From Thelonectria olida (Eukaryota; Ascomycota; Sordariomycetes; Hypocreales; Nectriaceae): 64,000 nucleotides of DNA. The position numbers were made by a program, and so were the translations under genes. This document shows, piece by piece, positions 57,687 to 64,000 of the stretch. Position 1 is the stretch's first letter; each line of letters starts with the position of its first letter. Below the pieces are notes generated by a model that made no database searches, was not told the DNA's origin, and worked only from the letters and a program-made list of their open reading frames with translations. The DNA is taken from the NCBI GenBank assembly GCA_020736575.1, contig JAGPYM010000004.1, positions 186,001-250,000 of the forward strand. Direction: 5' to 3'.

Positions 57687-58490
57687 TTAGTAGGCAGGAA
57701 GCCACTCTCGGCCCAGGTTGCGCTTAATCTTATGCTTGACCCATAGCCCATCCTTCTCTCCATTCCCCTCAGTGCCAGGAATCAGTTCGGGCAGCTCGGT
57801 GAACTCGTCAAAGTCAAGTATGGGGACATCCAAGGCCTGCTCACGTCGAGCGCGAAACGACACGCTCGGTCTTTTCTTTTTTGCGGACAGTGCTGTCGCC
57901 TTGGAAATCACCTTCATACCAGCCCGCGTCAGTCTTGAGCTGATCGTGACGTTCGCATCGCTCAATGTAATCGTCGCCTCCCAGCTGTCCCTTCATCCGA
58001 CAAAGCTTGCTAGGCTTGGACTCGCCGACGTCGCGGTTCAATTCACTGATGTTCTCAGCGCGACGCTGAAAGGCACCATAGGGAGTGTGAAACATTGAGC
58101 TCATATGTCGTGTCAGATCGAATTGCAATCAAAGCCGCGGAGCTGCTTGATGAGCTGTTGGGTGTCGGCTGGGACACAGAGCCTCGGGGCTCGCTCATCT
58201 TCAATGCTCAAATCCTCACCGTGGGCTCGAGTGGCCTTGAAAGAGTCAGTCGGTACGGACAAAATGATTGAGCCTAGGAAATGGAACCTGCCTTGACACA
58301 CGTCCAATAATCCCGAAGAACTCTGTCCTGAGCCTGTTGGGTACCTTTGGCATGCCAGCGAAAGGTTGGGGCAGCGTCAGCGTCTCGTTCGGCCTGAGCA
58401 AGCACATCCAAGAACTCGTCTGTCGAAACGTTGTGATCCCGGCCGGCTTGTTCGTCTTGTCTTGATCTCTTGGTAGTACTGTATCCATGA
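57687..58490 (-). pseudogene. Unrecognised coding-like region in three frames, probably a broken gene
   Basis: Three minus-strand blocks look protein-like but lie in different frames. Block 1 (about 58277-58470) has DEFLDVLAQAERDADAAPTF, then RWHAKGTQQAQDRVLRDYW. Block 2 (about 58110-58240) has ATRAHGEDLSIEDERAPRLC, then ADTQQLIKQLRGFD. Block 3 (57690-58100) has FHTPYGAFQRRAENISELNR in one frame and KKRPSVSFRARREQALDVPI in the next. A GTTCCA donor and a CTGACTCTTTCAAG acceptor could join blocks 1 and 2. No in-frame ATG precedes block 1, and frame changes between the later blocks lack good splice sites. It may be a decayed gene or a multi-intron gene I have mis-spliced. I do not recognise the family. 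It ends immediately beside the tRNA gene. Confidence 0.35.
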
Positions 58491-58581
58491 ATGGTTTCCC
58501 TACCTGGAGATTCTCTTCGCTTAGGAACAGCGCACAAGCATCCGTTTGATTCCCATTCCCATCTTTCTTGCACTAAACGGC

Positions 58582-58588
58582 AAAAAAA
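58582..58588 (-). terminator. Pol III poly-T terminator of the tRNA-Arg gene
   Basis: A run of seven T on the minus strand, 7 bp after the tRNA discriminator base, as expected for RNA polymerase III termination. Confidence 0.8.
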
Positions 58589-58595
58589 TTCGTCA

Positions 58596-58751
58596 CGACC
58601 ACGCCAGGAGTCGAACCTAAGTTCAAAGTTAGTACACAAACGATTGAGAGGATTATCTATGTTGTGCAAGGGGTTGAACCGACCTGGAGTCTTCAGAGAG
58701 ATGGTTCCGGTGTACCGAAATCTGACGCCTTAGCCATTAGGCCACGCGGCC
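58596..58751 (-). tRNA. tRNA-Arg(UCG) with a canonical intron and a second, spliceosomal-like insert in the T-stem
   Basis: The gene is 156 bp. Removing 58699..58714 (16 nt, between positions 37 and 38, the canonical site) and 58617..58683 (67 nt) leaves a complete 73-nt tRNA. The acceptor stem is GGCCGCG with CGTGGTC (two G-U pairs), the D-stem GCCT/AGGC, and the anticodon stem TCAGA/TCTGA with loop TTTCGGC (anticodon TCG). The T-arm is CCAGG-TTCGACT-CCTGG, with discriminator G. The A box (TGGCCTAATGG) is intact, and the B box GGTTCGACTCC survives at the 3' side of the insert. The insert begins GTCGG, ends TACTAACTTTGAACTTAG and lies at AG|GT. No T-run of four or more interrupts the transcript. 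The tRNA call is firm. Whether the insert is removed, and by what machinery, is unknown; the gene could be inactive. Confidence 0.9.
58617..58683 (-). other. 67-bp GT-AG intron-like insert inside the tRNA-Arg T-stem
   Basis: It starts GTCGGT, contains a perfect TACTAAC branch-point sequence, and ends CTTAG 11 nt after that branch motif. Length and signals match the protein-gene introns of this window. The flanks read CCAG|insert|GTTCGA, so AGGT occurs at both junctions, like a proto-splice site or a short target duplication. Near its 5' end it carries GGTTCAACCCC, which resembles a second Pol III B box. Confidence 0.75.
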
Positions 58752-59389
58752 CGAGTTGTCAGATCTGCCAGGTGTGCAGCTGATAGGTAGCTACGACGTG
58801 CAGCACGTGATGGCTCATGGGAGCATCCTCGCTGGGCACTCGTGGTGCTTCCTTGTCCACCATGGGGTCGCCTAGCGCTTTTGCGAAGCCATCTCGCAAA
58901 CGATCCGGCGTGGTTGCTGAATCTGATGATGAAGCTGAAGCTGAAGAAACCTCTGGCAGTCACCCACGCAAGCGCCCCGGTGCCTCTGGCGCCATTGTCA
59001 TAGATGAGCATCCCAATCTCTATTTAGGAAGCCAAGAGTGACTGTTCTCGGCCAAGATGACACAACGACTACTGCGGAAAGAGTTCCGACTCTGGCGGTA
59101 TCAAGACAAACAATTTGAAGCATCATTCAAGTCAGAAGCACATTGGCATGAAAGCAAGGCTAAAAAAGATACAATGAAGAGAAGCAACATATATAAATGC
59201 AAAATGCCATCCCAATCCCCGATCAGAACCCAAAAGTAAAGTTATAACCCAACTGATTGCGACTCCGTCCTCTTATGCTGTCCTTGCGGCTTAGTCTCTG
59301 TTCCGTCCGTGCCCCTCCTCTTCGGTCTCTCCGACTCGTCCTCGCCGTGAAAATGACGACGACGAAGGCGCCGAACTTTGTTGGTATGG
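58752..59389. other. Intergenic: tRNA upstream and C2H2 gene 3' flank
   Basis: 638 bp. A small plus-strand open frame at 58817..59041 lies here (listed separately). The rest has no supported gene; the right part should include the C2H2 gene 3' UTR. Confidence 0.5.
58817..59041 (+). CDS. Possible small acidic/basic peptide gene
   Basis: A 74-codon frame starting MGASSLGTRGASLSTMGSPS. The second ATG at 58862 has a strong context (TCCACCATGG) and would give about 59 residues. Composition is Ser/Lys/Arg-rich with an acidic patch (ESDDEAEAEE), nuclear-protein-like. It begins about 65 bp from the tRNA on the opposite strand and has no visible intron. It could be a chance frame or the surviving exon of something larger. 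I do not recognise it. Confidence 0.25.
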   Translation: MGASSLGTRGASLSTMGSPSAFAKPSRKRSGVVAESDDEAEAEETSGSHPRKRPGASGAIVIDEHPNLYLGSQE

Positions 59390-62300
59390 TTAAGGTTGTT
59401 GTGATGGCGGTTGAAGGGGCTGTGCCGTTGCTTGTGGCGGTTGTTGTATCGGCGGTTGGTTTTGTTGTGGAGGGTTCGACGAGGGCACAATAACGCTGAG
59501 GACACAATCGTCGAGATGCTCGTAAAAGTCCTGGGGCGTAGCGAATTCGTTTCGACATATGGAACAGCTCGCTCTCGTGTTTACGGGTGTTTCGCCACTG
59601 GGTAATCGACGGGCACCAGGCCCAGACTGATCAATATGGTGGGCGGCGGTAAGGTGGCGTTTGAAGACATCGGCTCGAGTGAAAGATTTCTCGTAAGCAG
59701 TGCCGGCGCCGGGGCAAAAGGGGCACACCATGGAGCCACGGTAGTGAGTAAGCGCATGGCGGTTCTTATCGTACTTTCTGGCGAACCCCTTGGTGTGGTA
59801 TTCGCACGAGACGATGGGGCACTTTTCTGGACGTTCTTCTTGGTGCGTAAGCATGTGGGCTGCCAGATCGCGAAAGACGCGGCCACAGTCGGGGTGAGGA
59901 CATCGCGCGCGATTTTCGGCCGACCTTCGTGACGGACTAATGCGTTCGATAGGGATGGGGGGCTCGAACGAGGATGGGAACGCTGTTATCAACGTGACGT
60001 TATTCGGAAACGCAGCAGGTTCGGGAACGGGCGACGGGTGTGGTGGCGCATCGTCAAAGTCTGTCATGGATCTCATCTCGGTATCTTCGCCACCGCTGGA
60101 CGAGGCATCTTCGCTGGCATCGGCCGATTGTTGCACCTCTCGCATCCATTCCCTGAGAGTTGTCATAGGCGGCCAGTCGCCGCTGGCTTTCCCTGCTCGA
60201 TGCGGCCGGAAGTGAGCTCGGCGGAGATGAGCTGCCGCGTTGTAGTATGCTCCGTAACGCTTTTGGGCAAGGCAAGCCTTGCAACGAGACAAAGGGATTA
60301 CAGGTTGTATCCCTGAAGGTTCCATATTCTTGGGCTCCTTACAGATCCATCGCTTCACCATGGGTGAGTGTTTAGCATCAACATGGCGCTTAAGCTCGTG
60401 TTCTCCGCGAAAGCCGTCGGGGTGTTCGTTGCACTTATCGCAGAATAGTCGGCGTAGAGATGGCCTTCGGAAGGACGGTCGGAACTTGGGAATCGGATCT
60501 CCCACCGGTCGTCGCATTTTCGGCATCGATGACACGTCTTCTCCCACCGTGTGTCGTCTCGATCGCTCGGGAGGATCGCGGGATGGATTAAACTGCCCTG
60601 GAGCCTGGTATTCCGGCGCAGTCGCGAATCCAACACTCTCCGTTTTCCATGGGCCGCTGCCCGACTCGAAAGCTGGAAATGGTTGTACCCTTGAGGTCGA
60701 CTCGTGATTTAAAAGCGAGGGAAGAAGAGAATTTCCCGGACTTGCGTCGTTGAGCTTGCCTGGTCGAAGAAACCCATTGAACCCATATCCTTCGGTTTCC
60801 CCCCTGCCAATGTTCATGAGAAAGTCGAAGCTCGACCCCGAATTCTGTGACGGCCACAAATCTCGACGAGTAGCGCGGTCTGTTTGCTGTAGCAGTGTCA
60901 TTTCCTCCGGTGTCAGGTTATTAAAGTAGGCATCGCTAGAAGCTGCGAATAGGGCAACGAGAGCTTTGTAAACACTGTGGATGGCCTGTCCCGGTGTCTC
61001 TGTCCGTGCCGGTCCCGTATACCTTGGCGGATAGTAACTTGACGGTGGAGGAAGGGTGATATCCATCAGTATCGTCTGCACGGCGCTCAAGATGCAGAGA
61101 GAAATGAACACGCCCAACCAGTGCTTCAGATTCAACTTTGACTTTTTCGAGACAACCACCTCGAACGAACTCAGTAAACCCATCATAAACGACCTCAGGA
61201 GATGGCTACGATCGGGGAAGGCAACGTCTTCTGTTGATGCATTTCGAGGATGATTTGGCCCTGGTAGAATAACTGGGTGTGGCTGCAGTACGTCGTAAAA
61301 CGCAACCTCCCTCAGAAGTTGCTTCGCTCGATACAGCGTTGGATAAGTCATCATTTCCACATCTCGAGACGAAGAGAGCTGGCCACTGATGGCTATTAGC
61401 TCAAGGAGATCGTAGGCCGTGTTCTGACAGTTCCAACTCGTGGCGATAACTCGGAGAATCGGGGGCATGGCTGATGCCTCGATAGGGATCTGGTTAGCCT
61501 GGCGTTGACTTAGATCAATGTCCCCTTCTGTCCACCAAAAGTTATCCTGAAAGTCAAGCCTCGGAGCGCTCATGAAGGCCCCCCCTGAAAGAGAAGGATA
61601 CGCCCTGAATATGAAGTCATTGATATTGCCTTGACGATGATGCGGCGGCGTAATTGGAGTCTGGGCGGGAGTCGATAGCGGCCCTGCTTGGCGGTTAATT
61701 TGAGAGACAAGCCCTGCAGAGCGGGAGTCTCGGATACCTGGAAGTATTCTGTCAACCAGAGACACTACCGTTCCCCGGTAACAGCCCAGATAGTTCCAAT
61801 GTGCCTCGTTCTCTGACGGAGGGAGGTCTGAGCAAGATGTGCACGGGTTGTTCGAATCGCACTACGCATGAAATAAGCCCACGAAACTTGACAAACGAGC
61901 AGGAAGTTGGGAATGGCCGTACCTGTTTGTTAAGCGCTCGGCATCGGAGACAGGGGTCATTTTCTTGAAGCAATCGCAGCTCCCCAATGGACTGTAGTCG
62001 ATGGTGGCCGACCCGGGCTCTTTTCAGGGGCGGTAACTGGGCGTCAATGTCGTCCGCCAGGTTTCTCACGAGAGAAGAAGTACGATTTTCCGAGAAGCTG
62101 AATCTGGAAGCTGAGTCTCTCGTCCCGGTGCTCGCTGTGGACGGAGTCGGGAGAGGAAGAGGGGGGAGATTTGTAGTCACCAGAGGACCTGGCGGTTTGA
62201 CAGAGGACATGCGGCTTCTCGACATGTGGTCTGCTGGATTTACAGGGGAATGCTCTGTTGATGATAGAGTAGATCTTGTCGGAGGAAGAGGTGCAGGATC

Positions 62301-63197
62301 TTGTGTTAGCTGAGAAGAATGGAGTCCAACATGGTTTTCTCGGTCGATCCGAGTTGGAAAGCCGTAGATGTAGTGAATACACTGTTCATGCCAGCATTTG
62401 AAGGATCCTCGCGGAGAAGTCCGGGGGAATGGGGCAGATGGCTGAGCATGGTGCGTGAGGGTGAGATTCCTGTCGAGCCACGGGGCGAAGCCAGGCGGTG
62501 CTTGGTCTGGGGAAAAGTGTGTCAAGATACCCGCCGCGTTGAACCCTGTCTCGTTAGTTTCCTCCATGTTCAAAGATGCAGAAAATTGGTAGAAACGCGC
62601 GGAATCAAAGGCCATCTACATACCCTGCTGCTCGAAGGCGGCTTCGAGAGACTCGCATCGATACTGCAATGCCCGAGCTTCTTCAGCCAGAGAGGGAGTA
62701 GGGATGCGTGACGCAATTCCTGAGGCGGGGGAAGTAAGTGAGCAGGCTGTATTCGCAGGAATTGCAGGAGGGGCACGCATAAGCGGTACCATAAGACGAC
62801 GACACAAACAGGAAAGGGGGAGAAACGAGGCAGGACAAGACGAACCGTGACGTTCAACAGCATCTTCGAGGAGACGGAGCTTATGACGCAGCATGTCGAC
62901 CTCGTAAGCAGGACTAAAGGCGACATGGCGGAGACGTTGAGATGGCGAGGAGACGGGGAGTCTCGCCGCCGGGTCAGCAGAAGTAGAAGGAGGAGCAACG
63001 GCGGAGGAAGAAGAAGTAGCGGTAGCGGCATAGTTGTTGGTGATGGTGGAAGTAGGAGCGGCAACATAAGAGGCGTGATGAAGAAGATGCTGTGGCTGCT
63101 GCTGTTGTTGTTGTTGATACGGAGCGTGATGGACAACAGCGTCGAGATTGGGCTCCGGACCGGACATGGTCGACGGAGTGGACTCATCCTTGCTCAT
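59390..63197 (-). CDS. C2H2 zinc-finger regulator with a Zn2Cys6-like cysteine cluster
   Basis: About 1180 residues. Exons: 62846..63197, 62624..62719, 61923..62545 and 59390..61861. Introns: 126 bp (in frame and stop-free, less certain), 78 bp and 61 bp. It starts MSKDESTPSTMSGPEPNLDA and has a polyQ run near residue 30. A C2H2-like finger (FKCWHEQCIHYIYGFPTRID, then H-x3-H) is in exon 3. A Zn2Cys6-like cluster, CLRCRALNKQ|CDSNNPCTSC plus a distant Cys, is split by intron 3. A long regulatory-type helical region follows. The C-terminus carries several C2H2 fingers: LFCDKCNEHPDGFRGEHELK, then RHVDAKH; CPHPDCGRVFRDLAAHMLTH; CPIVSCEYHTKGFARKYDKN; CPFCPG...RADVFKRHLTAAHH; and a diverged CSICRNEFATPQDF. 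The tail is Pro/Gln-rich. The family is common in filamentous fungi; targets are unknown. Confidence 0.85.
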
Positions 63198-63351
63198 ATC
63201 TGGATCGGGTCACCTCATCTCGTCTCGTCTTCTAGAGGGAGAGGAGTCGTGCTGGGCTGAACTGCCGAGCATAAGCATGGCGGACGGACTTTTTGTCTTG
63301 GTGACAGGCGAGAGTGAAGTGAAGTGGAAGGGTTGAAGCTATAGTCGACCA

Positions 63352-63374
63352 GCAACAGCAGCAGCAGCAGCAGC
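63352..63374. repeat. (CAG)n trinucleotide repeat
   Basis: About seven tandem CAG units (the first interrupted by CAA), about 155 bp upstream of the C2H2 start codon. It is non-coding in the model given. Confidence 0.9.
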
Positions 63375-63710
63375 GGCCATTGCAGGCAGGCAAGGAAACA
63401 CCCGGGTGTGAGAGACAAAGAAACGGAGGAAGAAGGATAGTGTCAAAAAGGTCTGGTTGGAACCGGAGGGCCGGACGGGATGTGGATGGATGGAGAACGG
63501 AGACGGGAACGGGCACTTGTCGAACGGATTATTATTTTTTAGACCTGAGGCTCCGACGAAGAGAGAGAAGGGAATGAAAGAGTTAGGATTTATTCCATGG
63601 ACACGACATGGTTGCTGGGACCCCAGTTGCGCTTCTTTGGGGCAAGAAAAAAAAAAAGGATCCCAGAGTGACAGACGGAGAAAGAGAGAGTGGGAGTGGT
63701 GGGCGTGAGA

Positions 63711-63775
63711 TGTGTGTGTGTGTGTGCGTGTGCGTGTGTGTGTGTGTGCGAGTGAGTGTCAGTGTGAGTGCGAGT
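63711..63775. repeat. (TG)n / GTGC-rich microsatellite
   Basis: About 65 bp of alternating purine-pyrimidine sequence (TG runs with GC and AG interruptions), the longest simple repeat in the window. Such tracts can adopt Z-DNA and are length-variable. Confidence 0.9.
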
Positions 63776-64000
63776 GCAAAAGAGCAACAAGAGGATGGGA
63801 ACCGACGAAGCAGCAGTGAGCAGAAGGTGGGGCGGAGAAGAAAAGGTCCCAAAGTCGACCCCCCCAGTCCAAGTCCACCGGCAGATTTGGGAGATAGTGC
63901 CGAACGACCCTCTTCCTGTGGACTGCAGCCGTTGCTTGTTGTTGCTGTTACTGTTGCTGTTGTTGTTGTTGCTGTGGTTGGCTGTGGGAAGTGAGGGAGG

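Larger units (their letters stand above)
63198..64000. promoter_or_regulatory. Upstream region of the C2H2 gene with simple repeats
   Basis: About 800 bp to the window edge. It contains a (CAG)n run at about 63352-63374 (CTG on the transcribed strand, probably in the leader), a TG/GTGC repeat at 63711-63775 and (TTG)n near 63935-63973. No coding sequence is supported; the frames here follow the repeats. Confidence 0.55.

Noticed and set aside
58616..58736. Short ORF (MAKASDFGTPEPSL) or coding exon overlapping the tRNA-Arg gene
   Set aside because: The ATG frame stops inside the tRNA, and splicing it to the downstream frame does not keep a reading frame. The cloverleaf, A/B boxes and terminator explain the sequence better.
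1..64000. CRISPR arrays, bacterial operons, rRNA genes, complete transposons
   Set aside because: No regularly spaced repeats, transposase or reverse-transcriptase motifs, or rRNA sequence were seen; the window is eukaryotic nuclear DNA.

Overview
This window is nuclear DNA from a filamentous ascomycete (Pezizomycotina, most likely a Sordariomycete and possibly Hypocreales; the species cannot be named from sequence alone). Most introns are 48-90 bp with GTANGT-type donors, CTNAC/CTAAC-type branch points and CAG/TAG acceptors. Intergenic DNA is rich in pyrimidine tracts and microsatellites. The gene set is typical of this group: Zn2Cys6, C2H2 and bZIP regulators, a RIM15 kinase with a receiver domain, an ABP1 with two SH3 domains and a CYSTM protein. 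Most gene models below are my own splice reconstructions, checked by reading frame and by conserved motif spacing.

Layout. 1-20 kb: NUP84/NUP107 (runs off the left edge), CMC4, SUMO, a three-LIM-domain protein, COX19, VPS1, a very large F-box protein and a Zn2Cys6 regulator. 20-37 kb: monothiol glutaredoxin (GRX3/4 type) divergent from ABP1, a CYSTM protein, a zinc-binding/Gln-rich protein of unknown role, eIF3d and a bZIP factor. 37-45 kb: gene-poor, with one small Cys-rich ORF. 45-51 kb: RIM15. 51-55 kb: a gene-free, repeat-rich spacer. 55-57 kb: a phosphate-permease-family transporter. 57.7-58.8 kb: an unrecognised, apparently broken coding region next to a tRNA-Arg(UCG) gene. 59.4-63.2 kb: a large C2H2 regulator. 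63.2-64 kb: its upstream DNA, with simple repeats.

Most genes are unrelated housekeeping functions: nuclear pore, sumoylation, endosomal/vacuolar fission, actin patches, translation initiation, Fe-S/iron handling and nutrient signalling. Two small twin-CX9C mitochondrial intermembrane-space proteins linked to cytochrome oxidase (CMC4, COX19) lie within about 5 kb of each other. RIM15 and the phosphate-type permease are neighbours and both belong to nutrient response, but nothing here shows co-regulation.

The most unusual observation is the tRNA-Arg gene. Besides a canonical 16-nt intron at position 37/38, it carries a 67-bp GT...TACTAAC...AG insert in the T-stem, at an AG|GT site. Removing both restores a complete 73-nt cloverleaf. 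Other notable structures are a 3-nt micro-exon in the Zn2Cys6 gene, a 13-nt micro-exon and a start-codon-only exon in CMC4, several stop-free 3n introns, and a RIM15 receiver domain with Glu at the phospho-acceptor Asp.
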